64,000 bases of DNA from Petaurus breviceps papuanus (GCA_028583685.1 JAMXIF010000031.1:10388230-10452229), one strand, 5' to 3'. Positions 9,960-22,015 are shown, numbered from the stretch's first letter. Made by a program: numbers and translations. The notes: a model not told the origin generated them from the letters alone.

Positions 9960-10045
9960 GAAAAATGTCTCTTATCTAAATTGTGTTCTCTCCTTGCTTT
10001 GCACACATTAAGTAATTAATAAATGTTTGTTGCATTGTATCATAA
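9960..10045 (+). repeat. L2 3'-end relic
   Basis: Ends 'TTAATAAATGTTTGTTGCAT'; upstream part weakly matches L2. Confidence 0.45.
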
Positions 10046-10059
10046 CAACTAAACTGCCC

Positions 10060-11215
10060 TGATTTTTCTTATCCTCTGAACTGCTGTCAAATTAAATATT
10101 TCGTCTTTCTGCAAATGATTTTTTTTGAAACTAAATATAGGACATTATGTTTATCTGTTAAATTCCATATATATATATAATTTTTTTTTGTTTTAGTCTC
10201 TCATTGCAGATTGTCAAGATCTGTTTAAATCTTGATTTTTGTCATCTATTGTAGAAGCAGTTCCTCCCAGCTTTGTAGCCCCTGTAGATCTGATAAACTT
10301 GCTTCTGTGTCTTTATTCAAGTTCTTGGTAGAGATGTTGAATAAGACTGGGTCAATACAGAGTCCTACACCAGAGACATCAAACTTGTAGCCTTTGTGGT
10401 TCTGTGCAACCAGCAATTCTCCCTAGTGAAGATCTGGATCAGATGAAAATGTAATTGGGAAATGTTGAACAAAGTAAATAAAAGTACAGCAGAACACAGA
10501 GAATGTGAATTTGTGGTTTTCTAAGTTGTTATGCAGCCCCCAGGGATCCTTCTTTTTTGGTTTGACGCCACTGCCCTCTTCCATGTCCCTAGAGATCACT
10601 CTCTAGGTTGCCACTATTTATTAATTAACCCTACTGGGTTTAGGCAGCTACAGATCCACTGAACTGCCAAAATGTCAGCATCTTATCCACAAAGGTATCT
10701 TGAGAGACTGTGTAACATATATTTTTAATTTTTTTTTTTAGCAAATTAAGATACAATATAAATATACCACACTATTAAGCTACAAATTTTCCTGATCCAC
10801 CAACCTACTTACCCCATCAAAAGAGGAAATGAGGTTAGTTTGGCACGCCTTGTTCTTAGTTAATGCATGCTGGCTCCTGATTCTCACTATGTTGTTTCCT
10901 AAGTACTCACAAACCATCTGTTTTATCATCTGTTCTAGAATCTTGCTTGAGATCGATGCTGAGCTGATCAGTGCGTGGTTTCTGGAATCCAATCTCATCT
11001 GACTTCTGAAAATCAGGAGGTTTGCTTATTTCCCTGGCCTCTGCTGTCATGCTGCTGGTCCCTCCTGTGCCTTCAAAGGATGGCTGTAAAGCACTTACCA
11101 GGTATGGAGCTTTCCAGTGTGCCTGAAGGCACAACAAACAGCCCAGGTCACTCCATCTGCATGTGCTATTAGCTGTATTCAGACCTAGAGGCACTTTAGA
11201 GACAGTCACAGAGGA
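10060..11215 (-). mobile_element. CR1/L3 LINE fragment with reverse transcriptase remains
   Basis: The minus strand at 10,780-10,998 encodes a peptide with ILEQMIKQMVCEYLG and SQHALTKNKACQTNLI, matching the CR1/L3 RT region whose usual form is ILEQ...SQHGFTKGKSC.TNL. The DNA on both sides also follows CR1 in reverse ('AAAGGTATCTTGAGAGACTG' near 10,692). The frame is interrupted and a MITE splits the left part, so it is a dead, old LINE. The region left of 10,375 is the least certain. Confidence 0.75.
10376..10568 (+). mobile_element. MITE with GTGTCAAAC-type ends, copy 3
   Basis: Degraded ends ACATCAAAC and GTTTGACGC. Internal 'TGTAATTGGGAAATGTTGAA' and 'TTTGTGGTTTTCTAAGT' match copies 1 and 2. 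Confidence 0.65.
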
Positions 11216-11617
11216 ATGAGAGTTTACCTAGCTCTCCTGGATACTTATCAGAAATGGACAGAAGTTCCAGCAAGACACAGAGTCATACAGGGAGAAAATA
11301 CCCAAGGATCCAAATCACCCTTTTCACAGTGAGAGTCCTGTCTGACTCCTTCCCTCTCTGTCCTGGCATTTGATTATTTTGTGTCTGTAGAATGGTGATG
11401 GCTAATGGAAGATACACCAGTAATGACTGCAACCTTATCCCTCCTCCTCCACCCCTTTCTGTAAATACTTAGGATAAATGCACCCACCAAATGGGTGGGC
11501 ATGCCAAGGTACTCCCTTTGCTTTTTTGTATTAGCCACTGCTGTGACCTTCAGAGAAAGGTACTGAAAGACTGGCCAGTATTATAGTGAACCTGTGAATA
11601 TTAATTAAGTTTATTTT
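11216..11617. other. Unassigned sequence
   Basis: No repeat or exon recognised. Confidence 0.4.
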
Positions 11618-12275
11618 GCATGAAGCCTTTCCTAAGGCCCCCCCTCCCCTGCAACTGCTACCGTGTTTCCCCGATAATAAGACACTGTCTTATTAATTTT
11701 TTTGGAAAGAAAAACACCAGAGGGCTTATTTTCAGGGGAGGGCTTATGTTGTCCTGCCTCAGCTCTCCTCCGCGGCACTGCTCTCAATGGCGCCAGCAAG
11801 CAAATCACTGGGGAAGAACAGGATGATGCGCTCACTGCTGCAGCTCTGATTGGATGCAGCTTGGAGCACGGCATGCATTTCATGGTGGGGAAGGGGGGGA
11901 CGGTGCATACAGAGGGTACCATAATGTAGCATGTAGCGCAGGGGATCACCTTCACTACAGTAGCAATCTCAATAGGGCTTATTTTAGGGGGAGGGCTTAT
12001 TTTAGAGGACTCTTACACAGTAAGGGGAGGGCTTATTTTTGGGATAGGTCTTATTATCGGGGAAACACGGTAGTACCCTTTCTCTCAAACTACCTTGGAT
12101 TTGACTACTTTGTATATCTTTGAGCTGTACATCTTTTCCTATGTACTTGGTGTCGTCCCCATTTGAATATAAACTCATCATGAGCTGGGATGGTTTCTTT
12201 TTACTGGTATCTCCAGTACTTCAAGCAGTGCCTAGCACGTAGCAGTTACTTAATAAGTACTCGTTAATTGATTTA
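11618..12275 (+). repeat. L2 fragment split by a MITE
   Basis: 'CATGAAGCCTTTCCTAAGGC' lies before the MITE; 'TTGAATATAAACTCATCATG' and 'AGCAGTGCCTAGCACGTAGC' after it. Both are L2 3' blocks in correct order. Confidence 0.75.
11661..12070. mobile_element. MITE with perfect 23-bp inverted repeats, TA-flanked
   Basis: The left end at 11,661-11,683 begins CCGTGTTTCCCCGATAAT and is the exact reverse complement of 12,048-12,070. TA flanks both sides (11,659-11,660 and 12,071-12,072), so the duplicated target is TA, as for Tc1/mariner. The inner ends carry several GGGCTTATTTT-type subrepeats near 11,723, 11,741, 11,974, 11,993 and 12,029. The middle is GC-richer, with no transposase frame. It lies inside an L2. 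Exact ends suggest it is younger than its surroundings. Confidence 0.85.
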
Positions 12276-12570
12276 TTATCCTGATATGTAAGGAACATCA
12301 TCAATCACCTATAAGAGTCCTTCCTAGGAGATTTCCAGGTCACCCTGGCCCATGCACTGTCCTCCTAACACATCTTGTACTTTACACTCTGTGCATGTTC
12401 TCATTGAACTTCCCAGGGCTATCACTATTTGATCTTGGTTTATTGAGGCTCTGCAGATCAGTCAACAGCCAGTTTATTAGTAACAGCAATAATGCTGAGT
12501 CACAGGGAAGTTATGCTTTGAAATAGTAAAAGAAAAGGAGGGAAAAGGAGAATTGACAGGAAAGTCAGAG

Positions 12571-13349
12571 TGATGGGATCCTAATAAAGTTGTCCCTAGC
12601 CCCAGTATTCTAACTTCTTTATAGGTTCCACTGAACAGCAGGACCACTGCCCCTACCTAGCTACTCACACCTCACCCCTCAATATCCTGCCTTCTTCATG
12701 TATGCCTCACTGCTCACCAGAACAGCAGGCATGTCCATGTGATGGGATCCCCACCATTGTGTCTAGCTAGCTACTGCCCCCAGACCCAGGCCTCATATAG
12801 CAGGTGTGTCCATGCCCTCAACTACAACCACATCCATCTAGTTTCGGACAGGACCACAATACTCAGCCAATCAGAAAGCATCACCACCAGGATGCCCAAG
12901 CAGGATGTGGACCCCAAAACAATAGAAGGGACTTTCCCTAAGTAGGCACCTGAGCACTAATAGAAAGAACTGACCTAGAGTGAACTTAAGACATAAAGAG
13001 GCTTATTATAATATCATTATCATACATACATACCCCCCAAATAGATTTTTCTGTATGCATTGTGGGTAACTGCATGTACAGTTTCACTGAGGTTGGGACC
13101 CCTCCTCTATTTCCTAATCCCTTAACAACCCCCTCCTGCGGTTTTAATATTCCTAATTTCTGTTATGTAATTGCATCTTTATGTTATAAACTTCCATCTT
13201 GCTTTCTCTGAAGCTGCTGGTTCCTCTTGGAATTTAGCTCACTTCATCAGAGGTGTCACTCTCAATAAATGCCCATACTTGGATTAGAGGAGGTCTGACT
13301 CTGAATTCTTTGAGATGGTTCCACTACAACACATCATGAAACTGCAACA
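12571..13349 (+). mobile_element. Solitary LTR (fossil retrovirus), copy A
   Basis: Starts TGATGG and ends GCAACA. A poly(A) signal AATAAA lies near 13,264, followed by a U5-like segment ('TTGGATTAGAGGAGGTCTGA'). Right after it is TTTTTGGTGTCCCTGGG, which may be the remains of a tRNA primer-binding site (loosely like the Leu type of ERV-L). A colinear copy lies at 42,725-43,429. The two differ at many sites, so both are old. No internal viral genes are visible. Class (ERV1 or ERV-L) not settled. Confidence 0.65.
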
Positions 13350-13439
13350 GTTTTTGGTGTCCCTGGGTGGGCAGAGTCTCTGACTGCCCGCCCCCACCCC
13401 CCAACAAGAGGAATTTTGTTTGAATCCTTGAAACCACAT

Positions 13440-13750
13440 TGGGCCTCTGCTTTCTCATCTGTAAAATGAGGAATTAGTCTAGATGGCCTTCAGGAATGTG
13501 CTGGAGTAAGCTCGTGTCCGGGAGAACTTACCATTACATTTTCACTGTTAGTCTATATCTTGGAAATTGGGAAATGTTATAATGTTGGTTGTCTAGACTT
13601 AAGAAGGTGATGGAGAAAATGTTAATTATGTGAGTTAAAAGTTATGTTCTGAGTATGTTCCTTCCCCCCCTGCTCCCAAGAGCTCCATAAACATTTTCTA
13701 GCATACCCCTGCTTATAAGATCCCTTCCAGCTCTAAATTTCTGATCCCAT
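13440..13750 (+). repeat. MIR, probably split
   Basis: 'TTTCTCATCTGTAAAATGAG' and 'TAGTCTAGATGGCCTTCAGG', then a gap, then the MIR end 'CCTTCCAGCTCTAAATTTCT' near 13,724. The intervening ~220 bp is unidentified. Confidence 0.55.
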
Positions 13751-13916
13751 GAACTTTGGAGAGTTATACCCAAGATAGGGTTGGTACTCATCTGTAAGGC
13801 TAATGTGAGTTTCAATAGTAGGAGATTGGTGGTGACTTAGTCTAGTCAATTGAGATTCTGCCTAGAGAAGTTATGGAAGACATGATTAAGTAAGAGCGAG
13901 TAGTTAATTAACATGA

Positions 13917-14100
13917 TAAAATGGAAAGAGTTCTGAATTTGGGGTTAGAGGACATGGGTTCAAATCTTCACCATGCCACTGACTTTCTGTGTATCCTTGG
14001 GCATGTCACTTATTCTCTGTGGGCCAAAGTTTTCTTATCTATAAGATGGAGTTTGACTTGATAATTTTTAACATTCCAGTTCAAACTCTATGATCTTATG
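13917..14100 (+). repeat. MIR / Mon-1
   Basis: Nearly full: 'ATGGAAAGAGTTCTGAATTT', 'ACATGGGTTCAAATC', 'CTTGGGCATGTCACTT', ending 'CTATGATCTTATG'. Confidence 0.8.
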
Positions 14101-14394
14101 AAGAATTGTTAGTGGTTCTGGCTTGGCATGTGCCCTTGGTTATCCTGTTAAACCAGTCAAATCACCATTGATCCACCAAAAGGGATTACAGATCCTCATT
14201 TTCTAATAGTGGCTGTCTGGTGGTTTGATTGTTGTAAAAGGACATCCAAGGATACAACTTAGCTTGTTTGTCCTTGACGTGAGGTGGAGACCATGGACAG
14301 CACAATTGAGATGATAAGTCACTCCCTAGGTTTGGAGATAGTTCCAAACTACTTTTTGGAATGGGTAGAACAACTCACAATTTAAACAACAGTT

Positions 14395-14815
14395 TGTTAC
14401 TGTATTTGTCTGCCTATAGCCCCTCCAACAATTGTCATCTCTTGTCATTACTGATAATCTATTGGGTATGAGAATGAACCTTCAATGTTGTTGTTTTGGA
14501 GTCAATTGGGGTTAAGTGACTTGTCCCGGGTTACACAGCTAGTAAGTATGTAAGGCTAGATTTGAACTCAGCTCCTCCTGCCTCTAAGGCTAGTGCTCTA
14601 TCCACTGCACCACTTAGCTGCCCCTCAGTATTGTTTTAATGTGCATCTCTCTTATTATTGATGATTTGGAGCAAACTATGTGGTTTTTGATAGTTTGAAT
14701 TTCTTTATTTGAAAATTGCCTCTTTTGCCTTTGACCATTTACTAGTCTGTTGGAGGAATGGTTCTTATTCTTATATTTGTATTATTTCCCTATATGTCCT
14801 GGATATCACAGCAAT
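14395..14815 (-). mobile_element. L1 ORF2 fragment with SINE insertion
   Basis: Reverse of the L1 ORF2 end: 'CCCTCCAACAATTGTCATCT' before and 'TTTTAATGTGCATCTCTCTT' after the SINE, contiguous in other L1 copies. Confidence 0.75.
14492..14625 (-). repeat. WSINE1-type SINE
   Basis: 'CAATTGGGGTTAAGTGACTT' to 'CACTTAGCTGCCCCT', within the L1. Confidence 0.8.
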
Positions 14816-14879
14816 TTTTCATGAAGATTTCCCCTTCCATGTCTTCCTTTGGCTATTAACTGTATGTCTGAAAGCACAT

Positions 14880-15200
14880 AGCATTTCCCCTCCCCTTGGT
14901 GAGAGGACCACGATAGAAGTGCTGAGGCATCTGTCACAGTTCCAGTCCTCCTTCCTCTGCAAAGCTTTCTTTGATTATCTCTGTTGAAAGTGATCTTTCT
15001 CTCTTCTGAACTCCCTAGTACTTATTGTCTGCTCTGCTCATTCAGCACTTAGTATATAGTGCCTTGTATGGTAGGTGATAATTTTACACATATCTTGTCT
15101 CCTCCAATAGATTGGAAGTTCCTTGAGGACAGGACTCCTGTCATACTTGTTTATATCTCTCTGAAGTGCCTAGCAGTTATTAGATACATAGAACAAACTA
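14880..15200 (+). repeat. L2 3' fragment
   Basis: 'AAGTTCCTTGAGGACAGGAC' and 'GAAGTGCCTAGCAGTTATTA' are the L2 3' blocks. Confidence 0.65.
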
Positions 15201-16787
15201 AAAAAAATATTGATTTGACTATCCTTAGAAAAGAGAATATGCTTTTCTTTTTCTGAAGTATCATCCCTCAACTCTAAAACATCTTTATTGGAGCGAAGAT
15301 TTCCTTATATATCCTTTTCTTCCTTCTCTTCTCTCTCTCTAGAGATACTTGAATGTAGAGAGTTGTCCTTTATGGCTGTCCCACCTTTATTCCTTTCTTC
15401 TTGTCATTTACCACTCTGACACGAGGGTGGCATTTCTTCCTCCTTCTCCAACTCATGAACACTCACTTAGAGTGGTAGCAAATTAATGAGCAAGTGAAAA
15501 GTAGAATAAAATCTACAAAAACCCCACCAGAACTTGAAAACAAATGTTAACCTCAGATCCCCACAGACTAGGTAAACTAATATCAAGAGATGTGTTGGGG
15601 CTTCTTAATGCATCACTTAAAAAAATGCTAAGCCTGGAATGGCCTCTCAGTCTTCACTATACCCTTACAGAATACCATCACGTTCCCTTGTATTGTTGCC
15701 ACTACCTACTGAAGAATTTTTCAAATAATTTCCTGCCTTAGATAGGCCCATCTATCACACTCCAAACCCAAGGAAAGAGCACTTTGCTATTGGGGCTCTC
15801 CAAGGAGCATTTAGGAAACGTGTCATTTCATGAAAATTAAACAGGCTGAAGCCAACTCCCTAGTTAAATTTCATCTGTTTATGGGAGAAAAAAAAAATCC
15901 AATCCTTTTATGTGCATCTATTCTCAGTGGGGTTAGAGTTGATTCTTGTCTGCCCCTAATTATGAAGCCGGTGTTGGATGGACTGCTTAAAGAGGGAAAT
16001 TGGTGATAAACTGTCCTAATATAGTGTATGAGAACCACATATTGCTCTTTGGGGAGAAAACAATGGGGGAACAGAATGAAGGAGGTCACAGGAGAGAGAT
16101 GGATTTCTTGGGAGGCGTGAGCAGGGCACTTGGGTAAAATGAACAGGGCATTAGGCTACTGGGGTTTGGGAATGACCAAAATATAGCTCAAATGCCAAAG
16201 ATTTTGTTGATGACAGATTATGTATGGTAAAGGAAGTAATGTGGATCCTGTATAGTTCACTTAACTCATTTGCATGGTAATTAAAGAACTTGGGGCCTAA
16301 ACTGACCTTGGCACCTCAGCATCCATATAACTCCCGCAGGATTTTTTTTTCCCATGGAGGCCAGAGGGCCTGAGATGGATTTTGTCAACACAGTATCGTG
16401 ACAAAGAATTTAACTGGATTTAAGAATTTTCTAATCCCAAGTTAGATACTTGTCAAGTTTCAAGGGTTGTGAGTCTCTGCTAGGAATAAAAAGTGGTAAA
16501 AAGAACAGATTCATATCCTGGGCCACTCTGATGGCTTCTGTTAGCTACCCAGTTAGGTATAGGGTCTTTTATGTCTCTGCTATGAAATAAAAGAGCATGT
16601 CTGCTTTTATTAGGGAGATTTCTAGTCATTACAATTTAGCAGATGGGAGCAGGGAATAGCAAATGACCTTGAAGGGTTAAAGACTAGCAAATATTAGCAG
16701 CTTGGAGACCATTGGACCAGTTGTGATATCCAGCAGAGACATATAAAAGTAGAAACACAGTGCCCTGCAGAGCAGTTAAGTGTTTGT
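15201..16787. other. Repeat-poor stretch
   Basis: No repeat or coding exon recognised. 16,265-16,285 holds an octamer-like ATTTGCAT next to TAATTA, and the AT-rich tract to 16,700 looks like possible conserved noncoding DNA, which cannot be tested here. Confidence 0.4.
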
Positions 16788-16885
16788 CAATAAACATTTA
16801 AATACCTACTATGTACCAGGTATTGCGCTAAGCTCTGGGATTACAAATAGAGGTAAAAGAAAGTTCCCAACCTTGAGGATTTCAC
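16788..16885 (+). repeat. 'CTACTATGTACCAGG' marsupial repeat, 5' end
   Basis: 'AAATACCTACTATGTACCAG' then 'GCTAAGCTCTGGGATTACAA', same family as 27,369-27,710. Confidence 0.65.
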
Positions 16886-18995
16886 AAAGCAGAGATTCAC
16901 TGGGTATACTGACAAGTTTTCAGCATTGGAGATATATGAGTTTCCCAGGCTATGTGGGTAGCCCGGCCACATGTGTCCCTCTGTAGGTACCCTCCATCTA
17001 TGCATCCTGGCCACACAGATTTCAAATGTGAATGCCCTTCACTTTTGCAACCTGGCAACGTGAATTACTTAACTATGCTCCTTTGCGCATGTTTGTTGGC
17101 TTCAAATGTTCCCCTTGTAATTGTTCTTCATGTATGTTCCTTGGTAGCATGTATTCTTTGCATGTGTGGTAACTTGTAGAAGAGTGTATCCCATGTACAT
17201 GTGGGGATTGGAGGGAACCTTTTCTTGTCACTTTATCTGATAGTCTGTTCAATTAAATGTCTTTTGTTTTGATCTAATGAGTCCTTTGACTGGATGGTAA
17301 AAGTAAACATTAGTAGGGGCTCATGGGCTATAGCATTTAAGTGGGTAGGGATTCATAGAATGCCTTGAGCCTCTGGTAGCTGATATATGTGAGGGGGCAC
17401 ACCCGCGCATTACATGAGGAAAACCACTGCAGAACTGGCAGTGCCAAAGAAATGTGAATTATTATTGTGATCTAGAGTTATGAAAGGGTTAACTTATGTA
17501 CAGTTTACACTATTTAAGAAGATAGGGAAAGATCTAATATATTATTTAAAGATTTCTAATTTAAAAGATGTCATTAGAGCAATGTATCTCTGGAAAAGGT
17601 AGACTGGTTGGTCATAGCATAGAGTAAAGGATAACCAACAAACTGTTCACATTTGCCACTGATATCCACAGAATATCAAAAGAATTAAAGAACCCTATAG
17701 AGAATTTAAAGGAGGAAAGAGTTGTACAGGTGAGAGGACATGAATGGATTGCAATCTGTATTACTGGCAGTGAATAACCATTTTGAGGAGTTCAAAGATA
17801 AATTATGATATTTTCCATAAAAATAGGTAAAATAAAAAAATCAATGCTTAAAGTGGTAAACCTATGAGAAAAGTGAAATGCTACTGTACAAATTCTTAAA
17901 AAAATTAAAAGAGCTTAGAATAGGACTAACATTTTCATTATTGAAGCAAATTAAGAGTATCATTGAATTGAAGTTAAAAAGAAAGGGCCATTTTGTTCTA
18001 CAATCTCATTTAGAGTAAATTCTTTTCTTTGCCTAGGGTTGCTATTTTCTTTCAGGAAATGTTGGGCAACCAGTGGAAAGAAAGAAGGGGGTGGGGAAGA
18101 GGAGAGTAGATTATGCAAAACTAAAGAGAAAAGATAATATTCTTACTAGAACCATTGCGGGCTTCTTTAAGATTCCATGGAAATATTTTTGATGTACAAT
18201 CATTGCTATTTGCAAAGACCTTGAAAGGCAGAGGAGAATCATGTAGTCTTGAAATGAAATGGAAATGCTGTGGATTTGTCGAGTGAGTTAACACATTGCT
18301 GTGTTAATTCAGTTTGTTACCAGCACTTGCCAGGGCTGTTGATAGGTGGGCAATTAAAAAAAAAAACCCAAAGGTATTCTTTCTTGCCAGTTAGACACGG
18401 TAGTGACTTCATGACAACCATCCAGGAAGCATCTAACCTCAGGCATCTCATTCTCATCAGTGTCCACTACCCTTAGTAACTTGGTCAGCTCTGGATTCAT
18501 GTTCCCAAGTAGACATAACTAGATCAGTGGGGTGCCACCTAGTGTACTTGGGACACAAAGGAGAAAACAGTGACCCTGGACTAGTGAACTGCCCTGGAAG
18601 TAAGTGTGCCCAGTCACAATATAATGTTGGTGTGGTCACTGGACATTGCAGAGAAGAGTTCCTCATTAGATCTCATTTAATGTGAACTTCCCTGCTCTCT
18701 CTGCCCTGAATCACCATTCTGAAAATAACTCCTCAAGAAATCTGCAAAGTGGCCAACTGCAGAATCTCTAGTATAGAAGAAATCTCTGTCCTGGGTTTAT
18801 AGAAGTTATATCGGAGTCACTTCTGGATGGGAGGGGTGATTTTGCTGATATGGCTAGAGCTGCAGGGCACCAACCAATGGTGTCTGTTCTGAGTTGCTGT
18901 AAAAAATTAAAATAGACGGGTAATGATTTACACTTATTTGTTACACTTTGCTGATGAATTGTTTGGCTGTGGCAACCTGTGAAATAGGACAGGTC
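16886..18995. other. Repeat-poor stretch
   Basis: About 2 kb without a recognisable SINE, LINE or open exon. One (A)n run at 18,354-18,366. Confidence 0.4.
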
Positions 18996-19022
18996 TGTGT
19001 GTGTGTGTGTGTGTGTGTGTGT
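18996..19022. repeat. (TG)n microsatellite
   Basis: About 13 TG units. Confidence 0.95.
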
Positions 19023-19507
19023 AAAGTGCCTCAAATCCTATGTGGTCCTCTTTCACTTCTTTAGTGACGGTGACCGATTAAAAGGAGAAACTAAGGGTGC
19101 TAAAAAAGTTCATATTTTTAAGCTATCTATTATTCCCAATTTAACTGTCAGAACTTTGTCCAGTACTCAGTGAGTGGACATAAGACTGAGGGTGCTGACT
19201 GAATAATTTTGTCAGTGTTGCTGTAAAAGAGACCTGAAGTAGCTACTAAAGGAAGGATGATAGCTCCCAAGTTCTTTTTGGAGAGACCAATAAAACAATT
19301 GGAGAAATTGGATTTACTGTATGTTCAAAGGCAATAAGAAATGTCATTTCATGGAATGTTTGGTTATTTTGTGTTGCAGGACTCATGATAAGCATTTGTG
19401 AAAAGATTACTGTGAAAATAATTGCAGATAATATATCATTATCTCTTACAGAGGATGAATAGAAAAATTCTATGCAAAGTTCAATGAAACCTTAAATCAA
19501 GTCAACA
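19023..19507. other. Unassigned sequence
   Basis: No repeat or exon recognised. Confidence 0.4.
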
Positions 19508-19680
19508 AATGAGAGGCAGAATGGTATAGTGACTAGAAAACTGACCTTGGAGTTGGAGGACATGGGATTCAAATCCTGTCTCTGACAAATGCTGTTGTTA
19601 TGACCCTACACAAGTCATTTGCCTATTCAGTGCTCTGAGTTACTGTCAAGACTGCAGGTTACAAAATGGTTGCTGATCAT
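19508..19680 (+). repeat. MIR
   Basis: 'CAGAATGGTATAGTGACTAG', 'CATGGGATTCAAATCCTGTC', then a degraded 3' part. Confidence 0.7.
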
Positions 19681-19837
19681 CCCTGAAAGAAGGAATGTGA
19701 GTTCCCTCTACCAATAAAATTACACGAGTGAAATCACTTGCTGTTTTATATGAAATTTGTTTCTTATTGACTGGGACACATCACAATTCCATGTACTAGC
19801 ATTATCTTTACCCAGTTCAAACTTTTCTCCTACCCTC

Positions 19838-19856
19838 CTCCCCCCCCCCCCCCCCC
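19838..19856. repeat. Poly(C) tract
   Basis: 19 consecutive C after a pyrimidine-rich lead. Confidence 0.95.
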
Positions 19857-19909
19857 ATCACTGAGTTTTCCCAAAGGCTCTGTCCTTTGACATCTGTTGT
19901 TCTGTCTGT

Positions 19910-20850
19910 ATATTTCCTCCTCAGTGAGTTAATTTACTCCCATACCATCGACTAGCACCATTAATGCCAGTGATTCCAAAATCTACATTTCTAGCCTTGA
20001 CCCCTTTCCTGAATTAGTCTCACATTTCCAGCTGTGTACAGAACAGATCTGTGGTGACAAGTCTAAACTGAAGTCAACATCTTTCTTTCCAAAGAGGCTT
20101 TGTTGTTAACAGTTGTGTCCAACCCTTCATGACCCCATTTGGGGTTTTCTTGGCAAAGATACTGTAGTGGTTTGCCATTTCCTTCTCCAGCTCATTTTAT
20201 AGATGAGTAAAATGAGGCAAACAGGATTTAGTGACTTGCCCAGGGTCACACAGTTAGTAAGTCTGATTTGAACTCATAAAGATGTTTTCCTCCTGATTCC
20301 CAGTCCAGTGCTCTATTCACTGTACCACTTAGCTGCCCCTAAAATTGGCTTTATTTCCATTTCTGTAGATTTCCTAGATTAGATACATTGAAGGCATCTT
20401 TAACTCTTCCTCTTCCTTCCCTTCCTATATCCAGGATTTCATTCATTCATTCCCCTACATATTATGGCCACATTCTTACACAACTTGATTTTTGATTACT
20501 CCTCATTATTTTCTGTACATGCCATTTTTACTTCTTTCTTGATCTCTTGACTTAAGTTGGACTGCTCACAGGAAGCCGTCTTTCTCACCTCCTCTATACT
20601 CATCCAAGTTCTGTTTAATCTTGAAGTCCCATCTCCCCTTGTCAAAGCCTTCATTAGCTACTCCAGTACAGTTTGACCTCTCCCTGTTTTGAATTCTTAT
20701 GCTTACGGTCACAGTTACACAGTTTAGGACCTAACTATTGTCAAGTAATTTCTTCCCTCTTAGTTTTTATCTTCTTAGCTAAATTGTAAGCTTCTTCCTG
20801 AGAACAGGAATCACACCTTACCATATCCTACAGCAATTAGCTCAGAGTAA
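19910..20850 (+). repeat. L2 fragment split by Mar-1
   Basis: 'GTGATTCCAAAATCTACATT' near 19,971 and 'AAACTGAAGTCAACATCTTT' are L2 ORF-end blocks. After the SINE it resumes and runs to 'TAAGCTTCTTCCTGAGAACA' near 20,788. Confidence 0.65.
20098..20340 (-). repeat. Mar-1-type SINE, near full length
   Basis: Reads from the RTE tail ('TTCATGACCCCATTTGGGGT') through 'TGACTTGCCCAGGGTCACAC' to the 5' end 'CACTTAGCTGCCCCT'. Confidence 0.85.
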
Positions 20851-21663
20851 AGCACAGTGAATATGTTAATTGCAGCAATAATAATGAAATTAATAGTACT
20901 TGATAATTGTAATAAGAAAAATAACAAATACATATTGATTATAGTAAAACCTTGGCCATCAAGAACTGTGGGGGGAATGAGTTATTCTAGATATTGGAGT
21001 TTTCCAGAGCTTGTGAATTGTGAATATGTAGCTTTACATATTTAAATCCTTTCTGATAGACAATTTTTTTCTAAACTGCATTGCTCACTTCCCTATTTTC
21101 TTAAGCTGTGTATGTGAATGTATTTTAATATAATACAACCTTTTCTTGTTGAACCGGAATCATGATTGCAATACATCAATAACTCATATGGAAGGCATAG
21201 GTCATAGAACTGAATGGGTACCAGCCCCCAAAGTGGCCCAGACACAAGCCCCTAATGTCATCTTGATCCTTGGTCATTTGTCTCTTTCTCATAAAGGTGG
21301 ATTGAAGCATGTGCAGCCTCATGACCTTCTGTACAGTATAACAAGATTTCCTTTCTGCAAAATTCATTAGTAAGTCAAAAGCTAAAGCAGACTCCTCCCA
21401 TTTGGTTTTCTTGCTTTCCAGAAACCGTTTTCTCCAATGTTGCCAATAATGTCCCTTGTCACAACCATTCAAAGCTATGATTGTCAATGCTTTTGAACAT
21501 TAGGCATCTCCTTATCAGCTTGTACCCACCATTTCATTTCGGTTGCATTGTTTGTTCATGGCGGTGGAGGAGTTTTCCTTATCAGTTCATTAACTTGTTC
21601 TTATTGGGGGGGGAGATTTGCTCCAAAGCTTACAAATCATTCATCATCATCATTTGGTCTACT
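20851..21663. other. Unassigned sequence
   Basis: No known repeat. A minus-strand frame of about 108 codons (ends 21,176) lies here with no recognised domain. A Kozak-like CCACCGCCATG is on the minus strand near 21,557 in another frame. Treated as chance. Confidence 0.4.
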
Positions 21664-21765
21664 GGACTGAGAGATCTATGAGGGCAGGGACCATATCTTA
21701 TTCATCCATATAGCTCCCATAGTATCTAGTGTAATACTTTCTTCAAAATAGGCACACAATAATAA
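21664..21765 (+). repeat. L2 3' end
   Basis: 'TCTATGAGGGCAGGGACCAT' then 'ATAGCTCCCATAGTATCTAG'. Confidence 0.65.
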
Positions 21766-21804
21766 CAATATATTAATAATTACAGTAATTCACATTTCTC
21801 TGGT

Positions 21805-22015
21805 GATTCAAGGTGTGAAAAGAACTTTACACATCATTTAATTTTCTCATAATTGACCTATGAGGTGAGTGTTATTATTATTCCCATTTTTATAGATGAG
21901 GAAACTGAGGCACAGAGAATTTTAAGTGACTTTTTCCTAGGGTCACATAGCTCATAAGTGTCCATGTCAGGATTTCAACTCTGGTATTCCTGAATCCAAG
22001 CCCAACACTTGTTGA
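21805..22015 (-). repeat. MIR
   Basis: 'TTATAGATGAGGAAACTGAG' and 'AGGGTCACATAGCTCATAAG'. Confidence 0.8.

Noticed and set aside
21176-21502. Minus-strand frame of about 108 codons
   Set aside because: No methionine start, no recognisable domain, and the upstream Kozak-like ATG is in another frame. One such frame is expected by chance in 64 kb.
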